Origin: Seriola aureovittata
Taxonomy: Eukaryota; Chordata; Actinopteri; Carangiformes; Carangidae
Assembly: GCF_021018895.1 (NCBI RefSeq)
Contig: NC_079377.1
Location: forward strand, 6,206,501 to 6,270,500
Length of the DNA: 64,000 nt
Direction: 5' to 3'
The notes below the pieces were generated by a model that saw only the letters and a list, made by a program, of their open reading frames with translations, had not been told where the DNA came from and made no database searches. The translations under genes and the position numbers were made by a program. Positions 49,221-64,000 of this stretch are shown here, one piece after another; the stretch's first letter is position 1, and each line of letters starts with the position of its first letter.

Positions 49221-49900
49221 TTGTCATTCATCAAAATAACAAACTTCGTATCTCTGCAAGCTACTGTAACAAACTCAATAATCCAAAATTAACAAAAAGA
49301 AGAAAAAAAAGAAAGAAAAAAAAAACCAAAAAAAAAAAAAAAAAAACTAAAAAAAAAAAAAAAAAACCAAAACAGGTACACCTCTATTTACACCATGGTT
49401 TCTGATGTACACTCAATCACCTGCTCCTTGTGACTGGGGGCAAATGCCAAGTAAGACATGAGGCAATCAGCTTCCACATGGTGCTGTGCCAACAGTAGCA
49501 GACAACACATGGCCTATATAGTCAGTAGGGGAGCTGGACAGTACAAGGCTAATCTAATGTTGAGTACCATTGTGTGCACTTCACAATAGAAGCCTTTGAT
49601 CCCACTCAGTGCTTTTATTGTAATGACAATACAGATTTTATCTGAGCTTATCTGAACATTAAGAGGCATTGGCTGATGCTCCTCAGTGCTTTTGGGAAAA
49701 TAACAGGGGACACTTTAAATTTAGATGGTAAACATTTCATGTATATTCTAAGCAACAAGGGAAAAAAAAAAAAAAAATCCTATCAAAAACGGAGCATCCT
49801 GTCCTCAATACAAAAATGGGAATTATTACAGGGTATACAAACTCAAGGATCCATTAACTGAGAAAACAAGACAATTTTCATATCCGGGTAGATTGTAAAT

Positions 49901-49906
49901 TTTATT
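49901..49906 (-). terminator. calm2: candidate proximal calm2 polyadenylation signal
   Basis: AATAAA on the minus strand about 660 nt after the stop codon, just beyond the U-rich tract. Confidence 0.5.
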
Positions 49907-49960
49907 GGAAAACAAAAATATACAACTTGGAATGAATTATTTGAGGCATGACCAGAGGTC

Positions 49961-49993
<33 letters not shown>

Positions 49994-50563
49994 AAAAGAA
50001 AAAGAAAAGAAAAAAAAAAAAAGAAAAAGAAAAGAAAAGTTGTGAGTAAAACATTAAAAAGCATAAGATTAGTTGTTTTCTGGTATATAGAACAGCAGAT
50101 ACAAAAAGAGTTTGTACGAGTACCTAGGAGATACACCCGTGTCATTTTTTTTGCAGTAGTGCAATGCTGAGAGATTTCCATATATACTTTGTCCGTAGTC
50201 CATGCAGAGTTTAAACTCCTCTACATTGTTTCCATGCCAACAGTGTTGCCAAGTGACAACCAGCTGACAAGTTTCCAATGTCGCCATGCGTGGAGGGGCC
50301 CCGAGCACACAAGACAGGAAGATTCGAAGTTCTCCAGCTCCCAGGGGCCTCCACGGGCATCTGGTTGTATGACCGTTCCGTCACTCCAAAACACCATGAC
50401 AGCAAAAGAAAGGGACATGGGGACAAGAGCCTATGCAGTTTACATGCAGTTCCTTTGGACAGCAGAAGGGGCAGGGACAAAGGGGGGCTATTAAGATTTT
50501 ACAGATAAATTACACAAAGAAAAAAAAGGCAAATTATTTATATACGAAATCTGTACAAGGCCT

Positions 50564-53662
<3,099 letters not shown>

Positions 53663-54110
53663 TTCGATATAGATGCAGCGGCCGGTTCACGACAAAATCC
53701 TTAACAACCAAAGCCAACACAAAGTCTCTGCGGACTCACAATCTCTATGAACACACTGAGAAAGAGGCAACTGGACTTGCCTTTAACGGCTATCCTAAAC
53801 TCCTCCTCTTTTCAATATCCCTCCGCCAACTTCCCTTTTCCTCAGTTTCTAAATTAATCGATTACACGTTTTTAGATATTATTAGCGAAACCAAAAAATT
53901 AAGAAACAACTGAAATACCCATGTAGGACTGTCGTGCATGTTTCGACCTCGATATTAGAAATATTATTGCGTATCATTGGTGATCTACATAACAGCGCAT
54001 GAATACTTTCTGCTACTCTGTGATGGGGCACAAGACGTAGCCGAAAGAAATCGCGCTCTCTGATTGGTGTGTTTGTACCTGCAATGCGTCACTCCCATGG
54101 CTTGCGCTGC
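53663..54110 (-). promoter_or_regulatory. calm2: calm2 5' UTR and promoter region
   Basis: On the minus strand an inverted CCAAT box (CCAATCAGAGAGCGCG) lies at 54067-54052 and a CRE/AP-1-like TGACGCAT at 54091-54084, about 400 nt before the ATG. No clear TATA box is seen. The transcription start was not located; the 5' UTR probably covers the 53663-53750 stretch. Confidence 0.5.
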
Positions 54111-57100
54111 CGCTGCATCTTGTCCATAGACATCCAAGTCAGTGCCACAGGCATAGCAGACAGGCTTGTTGCATAGTGTGTATAGATATGGGCATCATCT
54201 TTAGAGACTCAATAAGATAGTTTTGATAAGTAATTAGCTACGAGGAGCATGCTTTGTGACTTGTTAGTGGAGTGTAACTGACCCAATTTGTCCTTACATT
54301 AGTTTATGTTTTTCCTATTCCAGCAGTTTTCTCATTTCTGATTACATTACTTGTGTTTTGTATTTTTAAAATTGGTTTTACAAGGTTACAGAGACAGACA
54401 CACAGAATGTGTGGCTCTTGAGTAAAGTTCCACCTTTCTGCTGTGCAAGTCTTCATCAATTAAAATTTTATGCATAATGAAATGCTGTGCAAGTGCTGAA
54501 GTATTTGGGTGTAATACTTTGTATAAGGTGATAGTTTGTGCACGTGTGTGAGCATATGTATTGTCTGTGTATGGCACATTTAGATGTGTGATATGTGACT
54601 GGGTCTGTGGCAGGCGTTGCTGTCAGATGACTGTGGATTCTCAGGTCTAATTGTGCTGCTGGTGTGGAGGGGAGTATCTGATAGCCTGATTGCTTATGCC
54701 TGACTGCTCTCCTGTCTCCCAGTGACCACCTGTCTCTGGCCTGATCCCATGGGAGATGCTGTGGAGGAGGGTGAGCAGAGATGTGCGAGGAGAAGCATTT
54801 GAAGAACCACTCAGAGAATGTACTAGAATCTCCATGTCCCAAAACAGCCCCCCTTCCTCCCAATTCTGCTGCTTCTCTTATTATTAGACACAGATGTCAC
54901 ACTATAAGTAGAGAGCAGGGATTGTGAGAAGCTCAATATCTCACAAGTAGATGTAAGAAACAAGGATCCAAAGTGGTTCTCACCTCCATCTGCACTGTTT
55001 ACAGAGGTGATGATGCCTGTGTCATGTGTTCTGCTGAGCAGCTTCAGAATCAACTAGGCTTTTTCTCAACCTGCCTAATCTGGAGCACATTGGATTCCTT
55101 TCATTTAAATCTGTTTTTCTTCAGGTTTTTGTCACTGTGCAGATTATGCAATTCCAAAGATGACGGCACAAAGGCCTAAACCTGTCACAAGAATCAGATA
55201 AGCTGGAGCATGTGTGAACAACTGTATGTGGAGGTGTATGAATTCACCTTCTGCCTCTTTGAAAATACTTGGCAAACTCTGTAAAATGAGACCGTAGATA
55301 TTAATATGTAGCTGCCATGAACACTTCACTGCCTTTCTTCTAGTATTCGCACATTGTAGACATTATTATGCAACACCTATAGTGAATTGTTTCAATAAAA
55401 CTGTTGTTTAGAGACAATGGTTTACTGTTGGGTCATAAATATTTCACAATCAGAAAAGCTTTCTATTTTGTCCTCCTGCCCAATTTCTATAGAAGCACTT
55501 CATCCAATATGCCCAATCAGCTGTTTGGCTGGTTGATGACATGCCCTTCAATGAGCCTCAGGTCTCAGAGGACCTGCTCCAGGTCAAAGGTCATTGTAGG
55601 TTGTAGGTTAATATGGATAGGGAATATTGGAACCTAGGAGACATGTCTTAATGGTCTATAAAACCTGAAACCAATCTTCATGATGTAAGCCAAGGAAGAC
55701 TCAACTCTCAACGTGGAGAACAATACAGTGTATGTTACAGTGTCATTATTGCATTATGGATGTTAGCTGTTATGTTAATTCTATGGTATTATTTTTTTTA
55801 CTCAGATGCATGCATGTACACACTGGGCTCAAACCACTGCTGTTCCTAATTATGTTTTCCCTGGTTATCAGCTCTGTGAATATGTAACTGCCTCACATCA
55901 TAATAAGTCTTATCGGACGCAGCCCAACCCAGAACATTTTTATAAAATGGCAGCTTTCGTTTCCATATCACAGGGGTCAAAGTTCAACTGAGGCAAGGCT
56001 GAAATCACCCCTTTATCTTCATTAATGTCACCTCTCAGTGGCCTGTAACATCACTCCCGCTGATAGCAGTTAGCATTGTTCCCCTTCACAGAAAAACTTA
56101 CCATGTGGGTCAGTTCAGTTTTTGGCAATGGGGCGGGTTGGCAGTGGTGCACAGCACGTGAGATACAGTATGTGGTAGTACTGTGCAGGGTGTTGGCATT
56201 GCGCAATCATGTTCTAAAATAAAGCAGCTTTAGAGCAAAAAGCTTAAAGAGAAGGCTAATTTGTGGCCTGCGAGGGCTTTGAGGGATAAAACACTGGTGA
56301 CAAATATGAGAAGATGTTTACCTGTGTAACTGAAAGACGCGGACACCATTACTAATGAATGAGCCTTTGTAATGCACCTGCTGGTTCCATGCCAAGGGAG
56401 CGGATCATCTTTCATGGGAGAGAATTGCAGTTGTTTGTGTGTCATGGATGTAGCTACTATTAGTGAAAAGACCTTTACATTCTGTGAGTGAGCATGTCCG
56501 TGCACATTCAGGCCTGCATCTGTTTGTTCTAGAGTGTGTGTTTGAACATCCACGCACGTGTGTGTATGTTGAATTAGCCTATATTCCTGTATGTAATGCT
56601 TCTGTATGTATGCACCGTTGGTAAATACAAAAGGGATGGGGTGTGTTCATGTATACATGTATTTTTTATGACCTGCAGGCATTTTCAGTCACGTCCGACT
56701 GGCCTCTGAGAGTTCCTGATTACCAGTAATACTTACCACCGTACACTGGCCAAAGGTCTGTCTCAGTCAATGGACAAAGTTGATTGACTACAGCAAACTA
56801 TTTCCAGTTAGCGTGAATGGTTTTACAGCCATGCAATAAGGGCATTAGCCGAGTAAGGTCCAACAACAAGCTAGCCGCACATGAGCCAATCCCATTGGCA
56901 TTCTGGCCTACCTGTTACTGAGAAATGACTTGTTTTCTAAAATTACATCATGAGGCAGAAATGATTAATGGCCTCAAATCAGATAAGAGGATTTGGTGGG
57001 GCCTTCTATTCCCTGACTATTTCAATCATGTTGTGATGAAATGGATATAGTGTTAAGCATGCACTTAGTTTTCTATCCCCCTAACGTGTTTCTGTTTGTT

Positions 57101-60100
57101 GGCCCTGGCACTAGATCATCAAGCGCCTCTAAACCTGCACATGTCACTTGTTTTATTTGAGGGGATCTGAGGGACAAAACCACTTACTGGCTGTCAAGTA
57201 GAATCCCTGCTGTTGATTTCACTCCCTCACTTTTCATTTCCCTCTCGTCCTTTCTCTCTCTCTCTCTCCTTCTCTGACTCTGTCCCTCTCCCTGTCTCCC
57301 TCTCTCCCTCACTGGCTTGCCTCCAGGTTGTCTTCTGCAGTCAGTATGGAGCTGGAGTTCAAACACTGCAGCCTTCAGCAGCACATGAAACAGTGCTACT
57401 TGGAACCTTCCAGAAGTGTGGCACTACAAAGCTCCCCCTCGCCAAGGTGATTTCATCCTCGGTGGCTGTTTTTCAGTGGCTGCAGTTCACTGTTAGCTGC
57501 GCCTTTGCATCACAGGTGTCAGCTCTACTTGCTAAGGATTTTTATTCTTTCCAGAAGTTTCCTCGACACCACTGCATGTAGTGCTGTGGGCTTAATCTCA
57601 GTTTACTCCCTCAGTCAATCTTTTGGAAACTGAAACCGGAGAAATCAAGAACCACTGCAGAGGTTATGCAGGGGTAGCTCTCTGCATGAGTGTGTAACCA
57701 CAATAATGAAGTGACAGGGGCAGAGTGTTCTAGAAGCGCCCCGTCCTTGACCCTGGATGTAGCATAGGCCAGGTCTGTGTCTGCAGTGGCAGGGACCTGC
57801 AGGGCTGCCTCGCTCCGCGCCCCCCCTCAGATGATCTCATTCTGCAGGGGGCAGCGGGCTCCACCGCATGCTGTGGCCACTTTGAGATGAAGGCTGAGCA
57901 GGTGTCCAGTCGTCTGTGTGTATGTGTGTGCGACTGTATGTGTGTGTGTCTGTGTGTCTGTTTGTGTGTGTGTGTGGCTGTGAGAGTACTGCGTCTCTGC
58001 TTAAACCATGCTCATAAACAAATGTGATTGATCTGCCTTGTGTGGACGACTCAGGTGGGACACCTGGTGGCTACAGGAGAAACTGCAGGTCAAATAAAAA
58101 ATATACTGGAAGCTAACTACTGTAGATACAGTGAGTACATTTAGTACATAAGAGAAATTCTGAGATAGTTCACTTAAGTATTAGATAAATTTGTACATGC
58201 AACTTATTTTTCAGATGCAAAAAGATTCAAAATAAATGATCAGCATATATCATGCATTTTGATAGATTAATCCACATGCCAGTATATAAAGTAGTTCAAA
58301 TTAGCCCCACCTCAACTAGCTACATTAAAATGGTACTTATATGTTAATGCACCAGTAATTATATATCTACAATACACAGTTTATAATAACATAACTTTCT
58401 GAAAAGTTGAGTATATTTACATTTGATACTTGACATACTAATTGTTGATAATATTTTACTGAAGTAAACTTTGAATGCAGGACTTTTGCTTGTAATGTTG
58501 TGTTTTCTTTACATACATTTACATGTGGTATTACTTATTTCACTCAAGATCTGAATACTTCTTCCACCACTGGAAATGTTGCATTTTTCACTGCACTGCA
58601 CTTATTTGACAGCTATAGTTACTAGTTACTTTGCAGATCAAGATTTTACGTATGACATGTCTACAAGGCAGGGCTACAAAGATTATTTTTTAATATTTTA
58701 TTCAAAGCAGTGGTGAAAACTCTTAAACAAACTTACAGTTTGTGAAATTACACACATCCAATTGGCAAACTGTAAATTTGGGGCCATTGGAGTAGCTGGG
58801 TGTCATTGGCCCATTGGGCAGTTGTCCCCTTAACTGCTTGCTATCTAGCTTTTTGAAATAGTAGCACTTTTGAAACTTTAAGTACACTTTGCTGCTACTT
58901 AAGTAAATGATCTGAGCACTTTTTTCACCACTGATTAGATGACAGATTCATCTTTAATTTAAAATCTGATTTTGGCAAGTCAATATTGTCAATATGTAGT
59001 TTATTTGACTTTAAGTAACTGTATAAATTGATCAATACTCCACTGATGGCCAATGGAAAACAAATATTTTAATGTAATAGTAAAAATAGAGTTGTTCTTT
59101 ATTCCAGTGTCCTTCATTTCAGAATGTGAAGTGCTTTTCCAGCCTGACAAAAATAACATTTGGGGGAAATAACATCATTATTTCAGCACGAACATTGAGT
59201 CCTTTTTACAAACTGTGAGCTATCAGCAGCTACAGCTTGACATGTATCAGCTTACAGGAAGATGACGATGTGTTATTCCTTTTCCTCCTCAATGGGAGGT
59301 CACAGGTCAAGGTGAGATATAGAGGAAACTCTAGAGTTAGTCTATATAGGATTAACTGTCATACTCAAGGACACATAACCATGAGAGAATTTAAACCTGG
59401 ACCTTTCTGTTTGAAGACCATATCTTTAGCCATTCTGTTCCCAACATTAGTAAAGTGACACGATTGTTTCAATAACAAAATTCAATTCTAATCTGCTCTT
59501 GAAATCACCACTTTTAATGATTTACATTATATTTACACATTTTTCTTTTAACTTGCATTGACAGTTCAAAAGACTGCTGCAAGTTGAAACACTGAATTAC
59601 TCTGTTGTGTTAAATTAACTGGGAGACAATCCAGCAATGAACAATAATTTGCTGTTTGTTGTTGTGTAACTCCAAAGTGAGACGAATGCTTTTAGAAAAC
59701 AGTGACACCAACATTTTTATGGATTGAGATGTTTGCAAAATAATGACAGTTACATAAATTGAATCACCGATGGTTTGGTGATTATGAGTGATGCTGATTT
59801 TCCAAAAATGGATGTATTACTGCACACTGCCCCCAAGAGCAATAAGAAACTCAATATTGAATATGATGGTGAACAGAGGGCAGGAGCACAGGTATTCTGG
59901 CAATTGCTAATGTTGCTATCAAGGAAGCTGTTGGCCTAGTATCAGCTGGAAGCTAAACACCACTGCAGTGGTTTACTTTTCATCATCGTCTCCAGCCAAG
60001 AGATTGTCGAGTTCTGCTGGGTCAGACTCTGACTGTAAACTGTTGTCCAGGCGAAAAAACTTCCAGCTCTCACTTGGCAGGTCCATCACTCAGCGGAGAG

Positions 60101-60331
60101 GATTGAAAATAATTGACTTTAAAAGTCACTCAGGTTTAATTACTTGTTTGTTACAATATAAATAAGAGTCATTCATCTTGTCATTATATGAAACATATAC
60201 AGTGGCTTCAAAAGTGCTTACATTGTGTTTGTAAGCCTGTGCATTTTTTTGTGTGCGAGCTTTAGTGTCTTTTAGTGTCTGTGTGAGCGATTTGCACGTA
60301 CGCATGTATGTTTATGTGGTTCTCATATGTG
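53751..60331. other. intergenic DNA between calm2 and the membrane-protein gene
   Basis: Apart from the calm2 promoter region no gene was recognised. Open frames (for example 57213-57581 plus) have no family likeness. A repeat fills about 58095-58700. The stretch at about 56800-57060 is free of simple repeats and may be conserved non-coding DNA. Confidence 0.55.
58095..58700 (+). repeat. interspersed repeat, 'GATCTGAATACTTCTTCCACC' family
   Basis: AGTAAACTTTGAATGCAGGA, CTTTTGCTTGTAATG, AGATCTGAATACTTCTTCCA and GACAGCTATAGTTACTAGTT follow the order of a repeat I recall as very common in percomorphs. A short related piece lies at about 58870-58935. Confidence 0.5.
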
Positions 60332-60473
60332 CTATCTGAAGCGTTGCCGGGGTGTGATGTTGTCTATGATCCGAGGGCTGCAGTGGGTCATGTAGTGCAG
60401 AGCGGGGTCAGAGTAGTTGAAGGGCGGAGGGTTGTACTGCTCCTGGACATAGTCTGGCAACGAGTAGGGGAGT
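60332..60473 (-). CDS. membrane-protein last exon (cytoplasmic tail, stop)
   Basis: A 142-nt exon reading LPYSLPDYVQEQYNPPPFNY, SDPALHYMTHC and SPRIIDNITPRQRFR, then TAG at 60334-60332. Acceptor TTTCCTTCCAG. Five tyrosines in 34 residues suggest binding or sorting motifs. Confidence 0.75.
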
Positions 60474-61702
60474 CTGGAAGGAAAACATAAGCCAATCAGA
60501 ATGCAAGAGTAAACAAGAAATCACCGCCGTCTGCCTCTCAAAAGTTGCAAATATGTAGAGTGAACTCCAAATTATTTCTTGCTCTGAATATAAGCAGATA
60601 TTGTTCATAGCTTGGCCATCATGTACTGTGAGGCTGGAGAGTGGTCGTCATATTTAGCTCTATCAATGCCAGGAGTTAAATTTCTGTATATTTGGTACCA
60701 TATTCAGTGAATTCCTGGCTCTGATTAGTGCTGTCTCTAATTCTCCATTCAGCAGACAATCATCGCAGGCAATTTATGGAAATGTTTGGATAGGCAGCAG
60801 TTGTTGTGGAATACTCAGTGACTCATGAATATTCATACAGGTTCTAGCCTCAATATTCAGAGTGTTGAAAGATGCTGAAATCTGGGGATAAAGCTGATTA
60901 AAAACATGAAAAATACACCCTGAATGCTTCTCTAGACCTGCCGTTGTCTGATTTACAGTTCAGATGTTTTGGATTGTATATCATTATGGTTGTTCTCTGA
61001 GCAAATATCTATATCCTTGCTAAAATGAGGCTAAAGACTGTGCAACCTGGTGTGCCATGAATCACTCTGTGAATAAAGACCAAAGAAAGAAAAAAAACAC
61101 AATTCTTGCCAAATGATTTCTTGCCTTCTGACTGTACAAACCTCTTCAGACCATTTGTCTGATCCTTGATTACAGTTAATGCTCTGACATGTTGTGCTCA
61201 AACTCTCAAGCTTAGTCTAAAATGTAGTAACGGCTGATTTTATAGTATTTTATTAATACAATGCTTCAAAACACAGTAAAAACCTACTCCATGTTACATA
61301 GCAGGAAGTTAAACAGGAACATTGGATACACTACATTAAACCATCGCTGCCCCATCTTCGTCATATTACATACTGTACGTACATTTGGAATCTTAGGTAT
61401 TATTATATCATAGCACATAATCTTGTTCAAAGACAACAGCATAACCTCCTCCCTGGTTTTCGCTTCTCACTCTAATCTAACAACATAATCCCTCAATGCG
61501 GGAAAAGACCTCGACCATTATATCCATAGGGTCTAGTTTACTGATATCAGAGAAAGCAGGCCAGTCATCAGGGGGATTATGTGTCTCTATGGCCCACTAA
61601 CACCTGGCCCAGATGCCATACATCTGTACGCACACGCTGGGGCCAAGGACACATGCACATTATGATGCACAAAGTCGTGAATAGATGCACTGCTATGCTG
61701 CA

Positions 61703-61767
<65 letters not shown>

Positions 61768-64000
61768 TGTACATCTGGACCTGAGATGTATTTCAGAGTG
61801 GACTTTCATTCAACGTGATACATTCAACTTAAATCATAGTGTCATGTGATCTTTTTCTATGTGCAATTGAATCATTTCAGTCTCTTTATTGTTAATGACT
61901 TTTTAATCTGTGTTGACTGACTAAATCCTGAAAGAGACTGATAAAGTTATGTAATCTCACAAAAGCAAACACCACATGTTTTTCATATCTATCGAAAGGA
62001 ATAGTTTGATATTTTGGGAAAATGTCTACCATTCACATATCTGCATGGTAAATATGAAGCTCCTTAGTTCAGTCTAACATAAAGACAGGAAACAGCTAGC
62101 TTAGCTCACAAAGCTCACAAACTAGCACATTTTATGTTTTTTTTGGCTAGACCACACAAAAGGAAGTTACTGGTTCCACTTATGAAATAGCCTGGCATGA
62201 AACTGCATGTATAACCACAATTCGTTATTTTTACACTTTGGTTTTTATATTGAAAATGAAATATTATGTTAATTAGTGGGCTAGCTGTTTCCTTGTTATT
62301 CTGTTTTTGTGCTAAGACTTACCTTCATATTTACCATACAGCTAACTGCCTGCGAGAAAGCAAATCAGCATCTTCACCAAAAAGTTGAACTATTCCTTTG
62401 AGAAAATACATCGGATGATTTGATGATGCAGTTTTAGCCATAGATGTGTCCCCCTCATTATTACCATGGTTTACTGTAAATCTGCAGATATTCCTCAGTG
62501 TTACCCAACTGCAGTTTCATAACTCGAACCAAAGCTGTTAGTAGGAAGTGTGTTTTGTTTAATATAGTAAGAGAGTGGGCAGTCCGTCCTCCGACTGAGA
62601 AGTTAAATACAAGAAGACAGTGCTGCAGCAGCAGCGCAGAGGACAGGATTTAAAGCCTCCAAGTGTTGCTGTAAAGGATTGTCTCTGGGCAGACCTACTT
62701 GACTACTGTACCTTGAAACCGCGCGCGTGTGTGTGTGTGTGTGTGTGTGCGTGTGGTATCATCTGGTTATTCTCTGCAGCAGTATATTTTGTGGTGACTT
62801 GTAATGAACCCTGCCTCACCCTGCCCAAAGGAGCTGCTGACCCACCTAAAACCAGTTTTATATTTATTCATCAGCGTTTTAGTGCCCAATGATGGTCTAA
62901 CTATTGTTTTGTGTGCGACTATAAACTTTGTTTTAGAAAGACTGCAGTGAGGCTGTGATGTTCAATACACACCAGAAGAGGAATGTTGTATAGAGGCAAA
63001 ATTGAGAGATAACTACAGCCATGTTATTGTTTACCACTAGTGAGGCAAAAAAAAAAAAAAAAAACCTGGCAGGAGTGACTGCCAAAAGAAAAAAAGCCAT
63101 GAACATGAACCAAAAGCACTGAAGCTAGAACCCAAAAAGGCACAAACAGAAGGTTCGGGTTAGAGTTATCGCAACATACGGTGTGGTTTAAAAGTGGAGA
63201 AAAGGATTGTGCTGCACAAGTGGATTGACGATTTGCTATGGATATTTTGACACTTGACTAACAAAATCACCTTAATCCATTTTATCTTCTGTGATTCTAA
63301 ACTGGTTCTAATCTGTAAAGGCTGAGAGGAGCGTTTGAGAATACAGTGTCTTTTGGTGGAGTATTCAGCATGAAAACAGCAGAGCACATCGTCATCAGCT
63401 GTGTTTAAACATAATCTGTTATCAAATTATTTTTTTTAAAAACCAGTCTACAAGCCAAAATTGTATGTAAATTGTATTGAATGTGCCGCTCATGTTACTC
63501 ACTCTCCAGTGACAGTCCTCTTGCAGCAGCAGAAACAGGCCAGCGCAGCCAGGAGAAGCAGCAGGAGCAGAGGGATGCCGATGCCCAGAACCAGCCCCAG
63601 AACGAGGTCCAGCTCCGTATCACTCACCTTGTCTCTCTCTGGAATAGGTCAATCAATATTAAGTCCTGGCAAACTGTGGCGAACTCTCATCAAATCAAGT
63701 CACATTGTCATACTGCTTCACAAAGTGAGAAAGGACAAAGGTGTCATTTGCAGGTCCGTGAATGACAACATCTTGTAATGATTTTTTATTGAATCATTAA
63801 ATGATTAAACCATGACCTGCAGAATGCCTGCAACATTAATAAAATAGTAGTGAAGCATTAAATGTAATTTGTAGTAAATGTTTTATGGGTTTAGAGCTCA
63901 CAATATTGATTTTGACAGTTTATTGGCCTTAGAGCCATTACTATACTGCAGCATGGATGTAAGAAAGCTCAGATCCTCACCTAACACACAGGACTGGGTT
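60332..64000 (-). CDS. unidentified single-pass membrane protein, C-terminal part (three exons, 5' end outside window)
   Basis: Exons in transcript order: 64000-63981 (partial), 63638-63503 and 60473-60332, with matching phases and a TAG stop. The visible protein is about 98 residues. It reads TQSCVL, a short polar stretch (ERDKVSDTELD), a strong membrane helix (LVLGLVLGIGIPLLLLLLLA then ALACF), a CCCKR stop-transfer that could be palmitoylated, and a tail of about 55 residues. The tail is rich in Tyr and Pro (LPYSLPDYVQEQYNPPPFNY) and ends SPRIIDNITPRQRFR. This implies a type I plasma-membrane protein with a Cys-bearing ectodomain to the right of the window. The pattern S.R.ID..T...R recalls the tails of MUC3/MUC17-type membrane mucins, from memory only. 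It is not EPCAM, although EPCAM is near CALM2 in mammals. Function unknown. Confidence 0.72.
61706..61765 (+). repeat. (CA)30 microsatellite
   Basis: AC dinucleotide array in the 3-kb intron of the membrane-protein gene. Confidence 0.95.
61995..62400. mobile_element. complete copy of the 'ATATTTTGGGAAA' element with terminal inverted repeats
   Basis: The left end AAAGGAATAGTTTGATATTT and the right end AGTTGAACTATTCCTTTG are inverted repeats. About 405 nt, no open frame. The interior has AAATATGAAGCTCC, AGCTAGCTTAGCTCACAAAG and GCTAGCTGTTTCC. This copy shows that the family found elsewhere in the window is a non-autonomous DNA transposon. Confidence 0.7.
63503..63638 (-). CDS. membrane-protein exon with the transmembrane helix
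   Basis: A 136-nt exon reading RDKVSDTELD, then about 23 hydrophobic residues, then CCCKRTVTG. Acceptor TATTCCAG, donor GA|GTGAGT. A second consensus donor (CAAG|GTGAGT) lies after only 11 nt of the exon. Confidence 0.8.
63981..64000 (-). CDS. membrane-protein exon, cut by the window edge
   Basis: Twenty bases visible, reading TQSCVL and one base of Glu. Donor G|GTGAGG. Called only because its phase joins the next exon. Confidence 0.5.

Larger units (their letters stand above)
49215..50563 (-). other. calm2: calm2 3' UTR (extent inferred)
   Basis: Two candidate AATAAA signals lie on the minus strand, at 49906-49901 (UTR about 660 nt) and 49220-49215 (about 1350 nt). The plus strand shows A-rich tracts at 49294-49370 and 49964-50039, which are U-rich in the mRNA sense. 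The open frames rich in Lys or Phe here are readings of these tracts. Confidence 0.55.

Noticed and set aside
49115..49405. Lys-rich open frame
   Set aside because: Reading of an A-rich tract opposite the calm2 3' UTR.
57213..57581. A 122-aa plus-strand frame
   Set aside because: The first third is CT-repeat translation and the rest has no recognisable domain or partner exon.
60332..64000. Calling the right-edge gene epcam
   Set aside because: EPCAM is expected here from mammalian gene order, but the membrane helix and tail do not match it.

Overview
The window is nuclear DNA of a ray-finned fish, most likely a percomorph teleost. The coding DNA is in short exons with GT-AG introns and vertebrate-type protein sequence. 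The non-coding DNA is full of long (GT)n/(CA)n and (CT)n microsatellites, decayed Tc1-like transposons, a tRNA-derived SINE and small inverted-repeat elements of kinds common in spiny-rayed fishes. No bacterial, organellar or viral genes were seen.

Four protein-coding genes are supported. (1) About 1.0-30.1 kb, plus strand: the last nine coding exons of ttc7a, giving 398 C-terminal residues; the 5' part of the gene lies left of the window. (2) 37.7-47.7 kb, minus strand: a complete seven-exon stpg4 gene (241 aa), pieced together from small exons by in-phase splice sites and likeness to mammalian STPG4. (3) 50.6-53.7 kb, minus strand: a complete six-exon calmodulin gene, called calm2 from its neighbours. 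(4) 60.3-64.0 kb, minus strand: the last three exons of an unidentified single-pass membrane protein that continues past the right edge.

TTC7A, STPG4 and CALM2 lie together in human 2p21 with the same relative orientations, so genes 1-3 are a conserved block. This favours ttc7a/calm2 over the paralogous TTC7B/CALM1 pair. The three proteins have no known joint pathway: TTC7A is a scaffold of the plasma-membrane PI4-kinase complex, STPG4 is a germline PG-repeat protein and calmodulin is the general calcium sensor. The link is positional.

Most of the rest is intron or intergenic DNA. The ttc7a introns hold a long foldback element (about 1.2-2.3 kb), a degenerate Tc1 copy (18.1-19.4 kb) and a SINE beside a Tc1 fragment (24.7-25.0 kb). 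A second Tc1 copy sits in the last stpg4 intron. Between ttc7a and stpg4 (30.1-37.7 kb), and between calm2 and the membrane-protein gene (53.8-60.3 kb), no gene could be supported.

No wholly new system is evident. The points most worth a second look are the unidentified membrane protein with a possible built-in soluble isoform, the ttc7a exon whose acceptor abuts a long TG tract, the foldback element, and the reconstructed stpg4 gene with two altered PG motifs.
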